Shown in pieces: positions 24,058 through 33,541 of a stretch of DNA of 64,000 nucleotides. The stretch is from NCBI GenBank assembly GCA_905198125.1, contig CAJKBH010000007.1:30617-94616 (forward strand), given 5' to 3'. A program made the translations under genes and the position numbers. The notes under the pieces were generated by a model, which saw only the letters and a program-made list of their open reading frames with translations, did not search any database and was not told the origin of the DNA. The stretch's first letter is position 1; the number at the start of each line of letters is the position of its first letter. The stretch comes from an uncultured Porphyromonadaceae bacterium. Its GTDB lineage: Bacteria > Bacteroidota > Bacteroidia > Bacteroidales > Muribaculaceae.

Positions 24058-26037
24058 TTGAAACGTTTATACCGGTTCATACTCAAGACATTCCTGCCGA
24101 TGTTCGCGATGACGTTCTTCATCGTGCTGTTCATCGTGCTCATGCAGTTCCTGTGGAAATACATGGACGACCTGGTGGGCAAGGGGCTCGGCTTCGGAGT
24201 GTTGGCCGAACTTTTCTTCTACGCCGCCCTCTCCATGATACCGATGGCCCTGCCGCTGGCCATCCTGCTGGCGTCGCTGATGTCGTTCGGCAACCTCGGC
24301 GAGAAGTCGGAGCTTACCGCCATCAAGGCCAGCGGAATTCCGCTGATACAGGTCATGTCGCCCCTTATCGTGCTGATAACCATAATAGCCGTCGGCGCGT
24401 TCTTCTTCCAGAACGACGTGCTGCCAAAGGCACAGGTCAAGATGTGGACGCTGCTGTTCTCGGCCCGTCAGAAAAGCCCCGAACTCGAGATTCCCGAAGG
24501 CTCGTTCTATGACCAGATTACAGGTTATAACCTGTATGTCAGGAAGAAGAACCCCGACACCGGTATGCTGTACGGCGCGATGATTTACGACGTTGGCCAC
24601 GGCGACAACCCCACCATCCTGCTTGCCGATTCGGCGCGCCTGGCCTTCACGCCCGATATGGATTACCTCTATCTGCATCTATGGTCGGGCGAGCAGTTCG
24701 AGAACCTGCGCGAGCAGAACATGAACTCCAACAACATCCCGTTCCGTCGCGAATCGTTCGTTGACAAGGAGCTGCTGATACCGTTCGACGCCAACTTCAA
24801 CCGCCTCAATGAGGAGGGTATGCGCAGCCAGTATGTGGGCAAGAACATCAGTGAACTGCGCACCAGCATCGACTCGTTGTCGCGGCGTGTGGACAGCATC
24901 GGCAACCGCACCGCCGAGGGATTCACCACACTCGCGTTTCCCACTTTGGCTCCGGCCATGGGACAGAAAGTGGAGATAGCGACTGACGCCAATGGTAAAA
25001 AAATAGCCAAAGCGAAGAAGGAGACCGAGAAGAAGGCAGTGAATCCCGTCAGCCTCGATTCGCTGCTGTTAGCCCTGTCGCCGGCGCAGCGCGACCAGGT
25101 GTTCTCAGGTGCCTTCGCCCTGCAATCGCAGCGCAAGAGCGAACAGGAATTCCGCGCCGTCCAGGTAGGCGACGAGAAGGGACGACTGATACGTCACCGC
25201 ATCGAACTGATCAAGAAATACACCCTGTCGGTGGCGTGCATCATCTTCCTCTTTATCGGCGCGCCGTTGGGTGCCATTATCCGCAAGGGAGGGCTCGGAG
25301 CGCCGATGGTGATATCGGTGATGCTGTTCCTTGTGTATTACATCATCGACAACACCGGGTTCAAGATGGCCCGCGAGGGTATATGGCAGGCATGGGCCGG
25401 CATGTGGCTGTCCACGTTCGTGTTGCTCCCGTTGGGTATCTTCGTTACGTATAAGGCCATGAACGACAGCGCCGTGTTCAACCCCGACCTGTACAAGACA
25501 TGGGCGCGCCGACTGTTGGGGCTGCCCGAAAGCCGTCAGGTGACGCGCAAGGAGGTTGTGATCAACGATATAGACCGTCCTGTGGTGATGGCCGGCCTCG
25601 ACAGGCTGCAGCGTCGCTCGCAGGCATGGCTCAAACGTTATCCGCGCCGTCAGAGTTACAGGGATTACTGGATGAAACCCTTGCGCCGCCATCCCGTCGC
25701 GGTGCTTGGCGACGAGACCGACGCGCTTGTGGCCGTGCTGAACGACAGCCGCAACCTCAAGATAATCGACAAGCTGAACGACTATCCCATCCTGATGTGG
25801 CTCTGGATCTACTGTCCGTTCCGCAATCTGAAAGTGCGCAAGGCGCTGATGTGGTTCGCCCCGGCCGGTATTATCTTCTACCTCCTGAGCATCCCCTACA
25901 CGCGCCGCCTCCACGACGACATCACCCGCATCGACAAGACCACCGCCGCCCTCCAGGAAATCATCGCCGAGATTGTCAGCACAGAGAATTCTAATGACTC
26001 TGATTCCTCAGATTCCTCTGACAGTTCTGCCCAATGA
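24058..26037 (+). CDS. LptF/LptG family LPS-export permease
   Basis: The 659-residue inner-membrane protein matches the Bacteroidota LptF/G form: three N-terminal helices (RFILKTFLPMFAMTFFIVLF, then KYMDDLVGKGLG), a large periplasmic beta-jellyroll region, three helices from about residue 385, and a long cytoplasmic extension with a final helix. Lpt permeases work with the LptB ATPase to extract LPS from the inner membrane. The start is TTG: no in-frame ATG lies upstream and the next ATG is 13 codons in, after the conserved first residues. The last ten codons are Ser/Asp repeats (SDSSDSSDSS). It faces a BspA-like gene convergently, 9 bp away. Confidence 0.88.
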   Translation: MKRLYRFILKTFLPMFAMTFFIVLFIVLMQFLWKYMDDLVGKGLGFGVLAELFFYAALSMIPMALPLAILLASLMSFGNLGEKSELTAIKASGIPLIQVMSPLIVLITIIAVGAFFFQNDVLPKAQVKMWTLLFSARQKSPELEIPEGSFYDQITGYNLYVRKKNPDTGMLYGAMIYDVGHGDNPTILLADSARLAFTPDMDYLYLHLWSGEQFENLREQNMNSNNIPFRRESFVDKELLIPFDANFNRLNEEGMRSQYVGKNISELRTSIDSLSRRVDSIGNRTAEGFTTLAFPTLAPAMGQKVEIATDANGKKIAKAKKETEKKAVNPVSLDSLLLALSPAQRDQVFSGAFALQSQRKSEQEFRAVQVGDEKGRLIRHRIELIKKYTLSVACIIFLFIGAPLGAIIRKGGLGAPMVISVMLFLVYYIIDNTGFKMAREGIWQAWAGMWLSTFVLLPLGIFVTYKAMNDSAVFNPDLYKTWARRLLGLPESRQVTRKEVVINDIDRPVVMAGLDRLQRRSQAWLKRYPRRQSYRDYWMKPLRRHPVAVLGDETDALVAVLNDSRNLKIIDKLNDYPILMWLWIYCPFRNLKVRKALMWFAPAGIIFYLLSIPYTRRLHDDITRIDKTTAALQEIIAEIVSTENSNDSDSSDSSDSSAQ

Positions 26038-26046
26038 CCGGCAGGA

Positions 26047-27339
26047 CTATTCCATTTCGATTATGTTTTCAAATTCATTCCACCCTTCGGCTTCACGGTA
26101 GGCTTTAGCACTTCCTTTGGGCACGTAAAGCCTGCATGTCGATTTGTCGACACCATAGAAAGGCCGGGCGTATGCATAACCGCTTTCGGAGTCGAAAATT
26201 AAGGCTGGAGGCGTTGGATTAAGGGAAGTCAATGTCTTGAGGTTTTTGCATCTGAATTGATAGGGTTCAATGGTCCGGACATTTTCCGGAATTGTAAGAC
26301 TTTGGAGTGCCGGGCAATAATAGAAGGCATAAGCCCCGAGTGTACTGAGATTCTTGGGAAGCTTTATATCGGAAAGTGATGTGCAGCCCGAATAGGAACC
26401 CCGATTAATATAAGTGATTCTATCAGGAATCTCAACGGATTTTAAAGACCGGCAAAAACTGAACGCACCATCGCCAATGCTTGTCACAGATTCTGGAATT
26501 GAAATCGATGATAAGGCATAACAATTCGCAAATGCGTTACGATCAATTTGCTTCAAGCCTTGAGGCAATTTTATATCAGTTAAATTGTGGCAGTCCTCAA
26601 ACGCCAGCCATCCAATTTTGGTCACCTTATCGCCTATAATTACTTTTTTCAAAGAATTACATCCCACGAATGTTAGGTCATCTATTACTTCGACAGAATT
26701 TGGTATAGTTATCTCAGACAAGGAACTACAATAGCCAAATGCCTGTATGCCGATTGTCAGGATATTCCTGCCGAGTTTAACTGAGGACAACCCATCGCAA
26801 AACTGAAATGCGATATCACCTAAAAATGTGACACTGTCAGGAATCCTTAATGATTCCAATCTTTTACATCCGGCAAATGCGCCCACTCCAATGCTGTCCA
26901 CGCTTTCAGGCAAAGTCAGAGACGGTATTAGCTTACAATGATTGAATGCTCCCTCTCCGATTGTTTTTAAATTAGCAGGGAGAGTAACTGATTTTAAATA
27001 AGGACAATAGTTAAATGCATATTCTCCTATACGAGCAATGTCGGAGGGCAGATACAGGGTCTCGATATAGAAGTATTCAAAGGCGTGTGGACCCACTTCT
27101 GTGACTGTGTACACATTATTGTTCCATGTGACATTGGAAGGGATTGACAACATTTGCGGTTCAGCCTGATAAGGGTTATAACCCACGACGCTTACGGTTT
27201 TGTCTTGGTTGGACAATACTTTGAAACATAAATCGGAGGTGATAAAATCGTATCGGGATGCTGCACTGACAGCCAATGCCGACATGTCAAGTGTCAATGC
27301 CCAAATTAATAGGCTTATTATAGATTTATAATTGAACAT
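26047..27339 (-). CDS. BspA-like leucine-rich repeat protein
   Basis: The 430-residue protein has a signal peptide (to about residue 27, ending near VSAAS) and then about fourteen LRR_5 units of 23 residues, each with the pattern IGxxAFxxCxxLxxxxLP (for example EIGEYAFNYCPYLKSVTLP-like units). It ends with a short FYGVDKSTCRLYVPKG segment common to BspA-type proteins and lacks a clear sorting domain. The gene is AT-rich relative to flanking housekeeping genes. It is the last of a four-gene minus-strand cluster, preceded by a strong hairpin. Likely surface or secreted, ligand unknown. Confidence 0.85.
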   Translation of the reverse strand: MFNYKSIISLLIWALTLDMSALAVSAASRYDFITSDLCFKVLSNQDKTVSVVGYNPYQAEPQMLSIPSNVTWNNNVYTVTEVGPHAFEYFYIETLYLPSDIARIGEYAFNYCPYLKSVTLPANLKTIGEGAFNHCKLIPSLTLPESVDSIGVGAFAGCKRLESLRIPDSVTFLGDIAFQFCDGLSSVKLGRNILTIGIQAFGYCSSLSEITIPNSVEVIDDLTFVGCNSLKKVIIGDKVTKIGWLAFEDCHNLTDIKLPQGLKQIDRNAFANCYALSSISIPESVTSIGDGAFSFCRSLKSVEIPDRITYINRGSYSGCTSLSDIKLPKNLSTLGAYAFYYCPALQSLTIPENVRTIEPYQFRCKNLKTLTSLNPTPPALIFDSESGYAYARPFYGVDKSTCRLYVPKGSAKAYREAEGWNEFENIIEME

Positions 27340-27360
27340 AGAAATTACAGAATAATCAGT

Positions 27361-27388
27361 ATGTCCGTATGGACATCCATACGGACAT
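27361..27388 (-). terminator. Perfect 13-bp hairpin between TIM-barrel and BspA genes
   Basis: TGTCCGTATGGA and its exact complement TCCATACGGACA are separated by CA, with one further A-T pair outside. It lies between two minus-strand genes and has no strong U-tract, so it may act as a partial terminator or RNA-stability stem. Confidence 0.5.
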
Positions 27389-27435
27389 CCTGATGGTTAT
27401 GGTTTATGATTTTCTTTACTCTCTATTCTCATTTT

Positions 27436-29094
27436 TTACTTTTTAGCTACACCAGCGGAAATTCCGTCATTTTTTGTCACTTCTATGCGTTTTAGTCTTA
27501 ACCATTGGAACACGATAATGCCGCCTTCACTTAAAGTGGCATTATAGCGTGCATAATTCGAATTCTCTATGACAGATTTTGACGGAGTGTCTTCTGTTAT
27601 TGCATGAATTATTTCCTCATTGGTGTTGTAAAAATATAAGGAGATTTTTTGAGAATTGCTGTAATCCTTATTTACAATCAGCAAGTAATTCATCTGACCT
27701 ATAGACAACTCCTTTTGAAGATGGCTGACGACCACCCCGGCTTTCTCTGTGCCAATATACTTATATGGTTCGTCGGTACTTGGCCGGGTTACTCCTTCAT
27801 AAGTACAATTGTTGGTGGAGTCATAAGCCGGGATATGCTGACATTTTATCACTGTGGTACCTTCGAATACAGATTTTATCTGTTGAATTTCACTGTTGAC
27901 AGTCTTGATATAATCCCATGTCGGATGTTTCATGATGAGCACAGGTTCCGGCAAACCGTTTCCGGGGATTCCACAGACAATGGGAGCGTCATGATAAGAG
28001 ACGATCTCATTTCCGTTGGAATAGCTCGTACTATATCCCATACGCCAGTAAGCGATTCCTTTGGCGCCGTATGCAAGAGCATTGAAAGCCGCGAATCTCA
28101 GCATTCCGAGAGTCGGGGCCGGCTGTTCCCAGATAGTGCTGCCTGTAGCCGTGTTTTTGCAGCTATGATGCGTCACCATGGCGTAAGCCCAGAAATTGAC
28201 AGTTTTTTTATCTTCTGTTTTGAGCCGATTGATTTTGTTTCCGAACACACTCAGGTAATGGAAAAATTCCTTGCTTTTCACTACGAGCGTGCTCGAGCCG
28301 CCGTATTTAATGAACGGGTAAAAGTCATACGACAGCACCTCAGGCTTGAACAATCTGTCAATTGCATCAACATATTCCCTGTAGGTCTGGCTTGACCCTG
28401 TAATACGTTTGATCGTATTCCGGGTATGTGGATCAACTTCTTCTTCCAGATCGGGTATGGCGCAGAGATTGAACAGAACTAATCGTGATTTATCGTTTGA
28501 GGTGTTGCTGTCTTGGCGAGTCTTGCCCAGTGCGTCTACTAATGCATACCCCAAAGTAAGTGAATTTAATTTATGGGACGTGGATTCCGTATCGGTATTG
28601 GAATTGCAGATTTCAGAATATACCTGTCCCCAATCCCAGCAATCGGGCTGGTCCATAATCTGCCATCCGGAGATTCTATCAGCGTAGGGATAATTGATAT
28701 ATGTTTCCGGATCATACTTATAAGGGATGAAACCGAAATGTTGGAGCACCTGCAGGCAATGTTCGACTGAATCGTTGAGATAGGAAAGTCCTAATATTAC
28801 CTTTAAAGGGATTTCGTTTTCCTGAATCACATTTAATATGGAGTCCGCCTGTCTATAAGTGGTGTTGAGCAATACCGTGTTGCATCCGCTGTCCACAACC
28901 TCGTCCAATACCTGTTTGATATATTTCGGGACATTGGCGTCAGGATTGTTTACGTTAGCCTCGATATAGCCCAGCAAATTATTCGGGAATGGATTTATCG
29001 CCACTAAAGACAGTTCATCTGATGTAAATGCAGTTGTGGAGGTGGTCATGCTCATCGCGGAAATTTCCGCTGTTTTATTTGTTAAATCACTCAT
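27436..29094 (-). CDS. TIM-barrel glycoside-hydrolase-like protein, DQP variant
   Basis: The 552-residue protein is a paralogue of the next gene upstream. It shows a TIM-barrel-like pattern: a first strand with LLGYIEANV, SGCNTVLLNT, LKVILGLSYL, then SGWQIMDQP at residues 143-150, KPEVLSYDFYPFIKYG and YGAKGIAYWRMG. In the paralogue the aligned motif is KDEP, and such W-x-x-x-DEP positions carry the acid/base in related hydrolase folds. Here Glu is replaced by Gln149, so this copy may be inactive or bind without cutting. There is no signal peptide. No family name can be assigned with confidence. Confidence 0.6.
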   Translation of the reverse strand: MSDLTNKTAEISAMSMTTSTTAFTSDELSLVAINPFPNNLLGYIEANVNNPDANVPKYIKQVLDEVVDSGCNTVLLNTTYRQADSILNVIQENEIPLKVILGLSYLNDSVEHCLQVLQHFGFIPYKYDPETYINYPYADRISGWQIMDQPDCWDWGQVYSEICNSNTDTESTSHKLNSLTLGYALVDALGKTRQDSNTSNDKSRLVLFNLCAIPDLEEEVDPHTRNTIKRITGSSQTYREYVDAIDRLFKPEVLSYDFYPFIKYGGSSTLVVKSKEFFHYLSVFGNKINRLKTEDKKTVNFWAYAMVTHHSCKNTATGSTIWEQPAPTLGMLRFAAFNALAYGAKGIAYWRMGYSTSYSNGNEIVSYHDAPIVCGIPGNGLPEPVLIMKHPTWDYIKTVNSEIQQIKSVFEGTTVIKCQHIPAYDSTNNCTYEGVTRPSTDEPYKYIGTEKAGVVVSHLQKELSIGQMNYLLIVNKDYSNSQKISLYFYNTNEEIIHAITEDTPSKSVIENSNYARYNATLSEGGIIVFQWLRLKRIEVTKNDGISAGVAKK

Positions 29095-29150
29095 GGTTAA
29101 TTAATTATTAAAATGTATGTTATATGATTATATTAAATAATTGTTAGCAC

Positions 29151-29203
29151 CCGATTCGGGCAGTGTTGATACTATATATGCCCTCAGACACCACCCGAAT
29201 CGG
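29151..29203 (-). terminator. Long-armed hairpin after TIM-barrel gene
   Basis: CCGATTCGGG at 29151-29160 is exactly complementary to CCCGAATCGG at 29194-29203, with a 33-nt loop. It lies 13 nt past the stop of the upstream paralogue on the minus strand. Confidence 0.5.
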
Positions 29204-29215
29204 ACTGTTATATTT

Positions 29216-30880
29216 TTACCAGAACAACACGATCATCTCACCCGGTGAGAGAGTAATGACATTGTCTGTGTTTGGCGAAGGAATTGTTGAGCTTAAAGAA
29301 TATGTCGATACATTCCCGGTTTTAGTTTCTTTCAGGAAGTAATATCCACCCTTGTTGAGTCTCAATGTCAATTGCTGCGGTCTTTCGATATCCAGGTTCA
29401 GCAAAGCGATATAATGCTCATGGCCATTCTTATATTGGTCATCCTTATAACTTGGATTTGTAAACCAGTTCAGTAAAATGCCGGGTTGATTATGAGTTGT
29501 AGTTACATAATTACCGGTTTTGCCGTCGTAACTTGCATTCTCCTTATCAATATATGTAGCATTTTTATTAAAGTGGCATTTTAATGTCTGGATGCATGTG
29601 TTGGAAAGATCTCCGTCACTAAGTTTATCCACAGCGACGTCAACCACTGGATCTCCCTCTGGATTATTAGGAACATAAGTATGTCGATGTTTGTCAACAG
29701 TGCATCCGATAAACAGGTCCTGCCACAGACGAATCTGCTCGTTCATGCTCTTGACCAACGGCCAGATTGTCGGTGATTTGACTATCGTCTGATTCTCATA
29801 CGATACCGCAGACTCAATACACCATGAATCTGAGCGTTGAAGACCTACCCCGTATCTATAGTAAACAATCCCTGACGTTCCGAAGCACATTGCTGAAAAT
29901 ACCTCAAGTCTCAACTTGCCGATGGTAGGTACTGGAAATTTTACGTTGAAGGTCCTGTCACTTTTATATAAATTGTAATGCATACAGTTGGCGAATGCCA
30001 GAAACTTCGACCCTGTCGCTTGGGCTATGTCCTGAAAGCATTGAAGATACGTAAATAGTCCATTATACCATACTACTGTATCAAGTTGAGTGTCGGTTGG
30101 CATTAATCCTTCTTTCTCCTTCTCTTTTTTAGGAACATTATTCTTAAGTTTGCAGCCCACAGGATAATAGTCAAATGACCATACCTTAGGATGATACAAA
30201 CGGTTTAAATGCCTGAGATACTCCGCATTTTTTTCATAAACCGAGTTATAAAGATAATAATATTTGCCTGTGATGTTAGGGGACGACCCGACAGCAAGGT
30301 TAAAGTAAACAGGTCGTGACGGATCCAGACTTCTGACTAAGTTATACCCAATCGTAAGACGATGCCATATCGTATCTCTGTTATATATTTGATATTTGAC
30401 ATCTTGTCCACCGGATGGATTTATGACATGGCCGTCCTTATCAAGGACTTCGCCCCAGTCGTTGGGAGAGGGTTCATCCTTGACATTCCATGCAGCCAGA
30501 TTGGCGTAGTTCTGTAATGCGGTGACCATTTCAAGACATGATTTTGGATTCTCAAACAGATTATCACTGTTTACAATAACCTTGATTTTAATATTATTCC
30601 CCAGTGTTCCCAATTCCTGCGCTGTCTTGAGATGTGCCGTCTGAGCGTACATGCCGCCGAGAACATTGACGGTGTCTATACCGCAGTCTGCGACCGCCCT
30701 TAAAAGAGCTTTGATTGTCACCTTATCCGTGCGATAATCCCACTGACTGTAGTTTGCAGGCATTGGCGCAAATGCAATGATGGGAAATTCATTACTTGCA
30801 GGCCATGACGGACTGTCGTTAATTACTCTGTCTTGCAGACCTTTTTGATCTTGCAGATCGTTTAAATCGGGTTTTACCAT
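29216..30880 (-). CDS. TIM-barrel glycoside-hydrolase-like protein, DEP variant
   Basis: The 554-residue protein resembles its downstream neighbour across its length. It shows IDTVNVLGGMYAQ, IKIKVIVNS, then LAAWNVKDEPSPNDWG with Asp135-Glu136-Pro137, a VWSFDYYPVG strand, FLAFANCMHY, FGTSGIVYYRYGVG, and a C-terminal beta domain ending SPGEMIVLFW. The DEP motif after a W-containing strand is typical of the acid/base Glu in several hydrolase clans. No signal peptide or lipobox is seen, unlike the BspA-like neighbours, so its location is unclear. The substrate is unknown. Confidence 0.62.
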   Translation of the reverse strand: MVKPDLNDLQDQKGLQDRVINDSPSWPASNEFPIIAFAPMPANYSQWDYRTDKVTIKALLRAVADCGIDTVNVLGGMYAQTAHLKTAQELGTLGNNIKIKVIVNSDNLFENPKSCLEMVTALQNYANLAAWNVKDEPSPNDWGEVLDKDGHVINPSGGQDVKYQIYNRDTIWHRLTIGYNLVRSLDPSRPVYFNLAVGSSPNITGKYYYLYNSVYEKNAEYLRHLNRLYHPKVWSFDYYPVGCKLKNNVPKKEKEKEGLMPTDTQLDTVVWYNGLFTYLQCFQDIAQATGSKFLAFANCMHYNLYKSDRTFNVKFPVPTIGKLRLEVFSAMCFGTSGIVYYRYGVGLQRSDSWCIESAVSYENQTIVKSPTIWPLVKSMNEQIRLWQDLFIGCTVDKHRHTYVPNNPEGDPVVDVAVDKLSDGDLSNTCIQTLKCHFNKNATYIDKENASYDGKTGNYVTTTHNQPGILLNWFTNPSYKDDQYKNGHEHYIALLNLDIERPQQLTLRLNKGGYYFLKETKTGNVSTYSLSSTIPSPNTDNVITLSPGEMIVLFW

Positions 30881-30907
30881 AAAAATAAATTTTTAAATTA
30901 TTAATTA

Positions 30908-30933
30908 CAAAGTGCTATCTGCATAGCACTTTG
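30908..30933 (-). terminator. Hairpin spanning the stop of the BspA-like gene
   Basis: CAAAGTGCTA pairs with TAGCACTTTG across a 6-nt loop, and the stem includes the stop codon of the upstream BspA-like gene. On the minus strand it is followed by AT-rich sequence. Confidence 0.55.
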
Positions 30934-32516
30934 GTTGAATATTCACCTATTCGGATAATGTATATGCCGGACGTTGCGGGATGATAGGTCATTCTGTCTC
31001 CGCTAACGGAGTCAGAGAAACAGCAGGTGCCGTCAAGGGTGTATATGGAGACTGTGGAGCCGGAGGTTATGCCGTCAATGTGTATGCCGTCCGGATAGAC
31101 GCTTACAGTAATGTCACTATCCGATAAACCGGCAGCCTCGACATTTTCTATTCCGCTTGAACTTTCGTCTGCGATGTTTTTGAATTCTTTCCATTCATAC
31201 GCTTTCCGATATGTCTGCACGCTACCGTCAGGAACGTATAGAATTCCATTCTCCTTTGTATAGGAGCTGAATCGTGGGGGGAAATGCTCTAAAGCCGGAG
31301 GAACCTCACTTTCGGCATGCACCTTTGCTGCACTTCTGAATACGAACGCGTAATTGTCTATATATGAAGTGTTGGCCGGAACATTGACTGATTCAAGCCC
31401 ATTGCAGGCGTAGAATGCTTTAGAATAAAAATTCTGTATATTGTGGGGCAGTCTCAGTTTCGGAAGGGAAGTACATCCTGCAAAAGCCTCATCATAGATT
31501 GTTATGACACCGGACGGAATGTTAATGGAACGGAGCGAAGCGCATCCGCTGAAAGCATTGGTTCCAATAGCCTGTACGTCATCTGCCAATTTGACTGATT
31601 TTAATGAGATGCAGTTCTTGAATGCAGAGGACGCTATTATCCGGAGTCCATCGCTGTAAGGGAAATCGTGAATGTATCGGGAATATTGAATGCCAGGTAC
31701 GACTGCATTATTTCCTAAGCTTTCCAGCGAGCTGCAATCCTTAAAAGCTTCCTCTCCAAGATACGTCAACTTGTCTCCTATATTTATTGATTTTAGCCGG
31801 TAACAACAATTAAAAGCGCTTGCGCCGATTTTTTCGACACCACCGCAATCTGACACGGACTCAAGCGAATTGCAGCATGCAAAAGCTTCATCTCCGATTT
31901 CTTTGACGGACCGTGGAATGGTAACGGTTTTAAGTAAACTGCACCTCTCGAATGTCGAGGCTCCAATAGAACTTATGTCATTTGGCAGGGATGCGGAAGA
32001 TAGTGATTCACAATTGAGGAATGCTTCTTCCCCAATAGATGTCATGCTTTGCGGAAATTTCACTGACTGTAATGATTCACATCCTGCAAAGGCTCGTCCA
32101 TTGATCTTCTGAACACTCTCTGGAATATCTATGGATTGCAATAGTTCACAATTGGAAAAAGCATCGTATCCGATTACCTCCAGACCCTCGGGAAGCTTGA
32201 CGGAAGTAAGGTAATGACATTTACTGAAGGCAAAGTCGTCAATCTTTTTAACCGGGATCGTCCAACCATCATATAGGATGGTTGATGGGATTGTAATATC
32301 ACCTACGGCATAAAAGTCCTGATTGAAGTCGGATTTGTCATCAGGATAGGTCACGATGGCATAGCTGCTACTTAGAAAAAGGCCGTGGGTTCTATAGCAT
32401 AAACCATTATATTCAAAATAAAAACGCGACCCTGCTGCCGATACATCAAGTGTCGATGACAATGTCAACACTGCCATCATCACGTTCATCATTATTTTAT
32501 CCAATATCTTGACCAT
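30915..32516 (-). CDS. BspA-like leucine-rich repeat protein with T9SS-type tail
   Basis: The 533-residue protein begins at the ATG at 32516 (MVKILDKIMMNVMM); the TTG four codons upstream is less likely. A signal peptide ends near VSAAG. Residues about 60-420 are LRR_5 repeats such as IGYDAFSNCELLQSIDIP. A final domain of about 80 residues runs from SGIENVEAAG through VSVYPDGIHIDGI to SGIYIIRIGEYSTKVL, which matches a T9SS type A sorting domain. It is therefore probable T9SS cargo, processed by the PorU system. It leads the AT-rich four-gene cluster. Confidence 0.85.
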   Translation of the reverse strand: MVKILDKIMMNVMMAVLTLSSTLDVSAAGSRFYFEYNGLCYRTHGLFLSSSYAIVTYPDDKSDFNQDFYAVGDITIPSTILYDGWTIPVKKIDDFAFSKCHYLTSVKLPEGLEVIGYDAFSNCELLQSIDIPESVQKINGRAFAGCESLQSVKFPQSMTSIGEEAFLNCESLSSASLPNDISSIGASTFERCSLLKTVTIPRSVKEIGDEAFACCNSLESVSDCGGVEKIGASAFNCCYRLKSINIGDKLTYLGEEAFKDCSSLESLGNNAVVPGIQYSRYIHDFPYSDGLRIIASSAFKNCISLKSVKLADDVQAIGTNAFSGCASLRSINIPSGVITIYDEAFAGCTSLPKLRLPHNIQNFYSKAFYACNGLESVNVPANTSYIDNYAFVFRSAAKVHAESEVPPALEHFPPRFSSYTKENGILYVPDGSVQTYRKAYEWKEFKNIADESSSGIENVEAAGLSDSDITVSVYPDGIHIDGITSGSTVSIYTLDGTCCFSDSVSGDRMTYHPATSGIYIIRIGEYSTKVLCR

Positions 32517-32628
32517 AAGCGTCAGCAATAGTAATGAAACAAACTGTTAAAAAGATATCCAGAGTAATTTTATAAGTATGAAAAGGACTATTGTTGCGAT
32601 TTCAAACTATCTGTAGTCTTTCTGACGG

Positions 32629-32660
32629 CAAATATATGGTTTTGATTCGTTATTTCCAAA
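32629..32660 (-). promoter_or_regulatory. Promoter of the BspA-like/TIM-barrel cluster
   Basis: On the minus strand TTTG (32660-32657) and TATATTTG (32636-32629) are separated by 20 nt, a full match to the Bacteroides pattern. The leader would be about 105 nt. The region 32529-32869 otherwise holds only this promoter and the queC terminator. Confidence 0.7.
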
Positions 32661-32753
32661 TATTTTTTTGAAAATTTTTATAAAAATTAAGCAAATATGT
32701 CTGTATGGAAGTCAACGATGAGATTATCGATTCGGGTAATCGATTTACAGTCA

Positions 32754-32783
32754 ATAAAAAAGCCAGCCGTGATGTGGCTGGCT
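32754..32783 (-). terminator. Terminator after queC
   Basis: AGCCAGCC (32761-32768) pairs with GGCTGGCT (32776-32783) around a 7-nt loop; on the minus strand it is followed by TTTTTATTG. It is about 90 nt past the queC stop. Confidence 0.75.
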
Positions 32784-32869
32784 GTAAGGCGGTTTATGCT
32801 TGCTCTGACGTCGTTTATGTTTGCTTTAGCTTTAACTCTTAAATTGTATTCGTACTCCTGTTCTTGCTC

Positions 32870-33541
32870 TTATTCTAACTCCGGAAGCGACAGATAGTCT
32901 GTCGGGTCGTTGACGCCGGCGAGGGTGAACGCCTCGTGGCGTTCCACGCACGTGCCGCAGCGGCCGCAATGACGCTCGCCGCCCTTGTAGCATGAATATG
33001 TCTGCGAATAATCCACGCCAATCTTGGCGCCGCGAGCCACTATGTCGGCTTTCGTGAGGTTGGTGTAGGGGGCGAAGATTCGGGTGTCGGTGTATGTGCC
33101 CTGCGCCATGGCTTCGGACATGGCGTTGATGAATCCCTCGCGGCAGTCCGGATAAATGGCGTGGTCGCCGCCGTGATTGGCTAACATTACGAATTTCAGG
33201 CCGTTGCTTTCGGCCAGACCGCAGGCCGCCGCCAGCATGATGCCGTTGCGGAAAGGCACTACGGTCGCCTTCATGTTCGAGTCCTCGTAATGTCCCTCCG
33301 GAATCTCCTCGGCACCGCTGAGCAGCGACGAATTGAAATACTTGCCTATGAAGGCCAACGGGATGACGATATGCGGCACGCCGGCCTTTTCGGCCTGACG
33401 CCGCGCGCATTCTATCTCGGCGGCGTTGTGGTTCGACCCGTAGTCGAACGTCACAGCCATCGCTATCCTGTCGCGATACTCCCACAGCATCGTCGTGCTG
33501 TCCACACCCCCCGACAGCACCAATACACTATCCTTTTTCAT
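32870..33541 (-). CDS. queC: 7-cyano-7-deazaguanine synthase
   Basis: The 223-residue protein makes preQ0 from 7-carboxy-7-deazaguanine, ammonia and ATP in queuosine synthesis. LSGGVDSTT near residue 9 is the N-type ATP pyrophosphatase loop, and CYKGGERHCGRCGTCVERH supplies four cysteines for zinc. Length is typical. It is monocistronic here: its pathway partner queF lies 2 kb away with an unrelated ATPase between, and queD and queE are not in the window. No riboswitch-like leader is apparent upstream. Confidence 0.97.
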   Translation of the reverse strand: MKKDSVLVLSGGVDSTTMLWEYRDRIAMAVTFDYGSNHNAAEIECARRQAEKAGVPHIVIPLAFIGKYFNSSLLSGAEEIPEGHYEDSNMKATVVPFRNGIMLAAACGLAESNGLKFVMLANHGGDHAIYPDCREGFINAMSEAMAQGTYTDTRIFAPYTNLTKADIVARGAKIGVDYSQTYSCYKGGERHCGRCGTCVERHEAFTLAGVNDPTDYLSLPELE

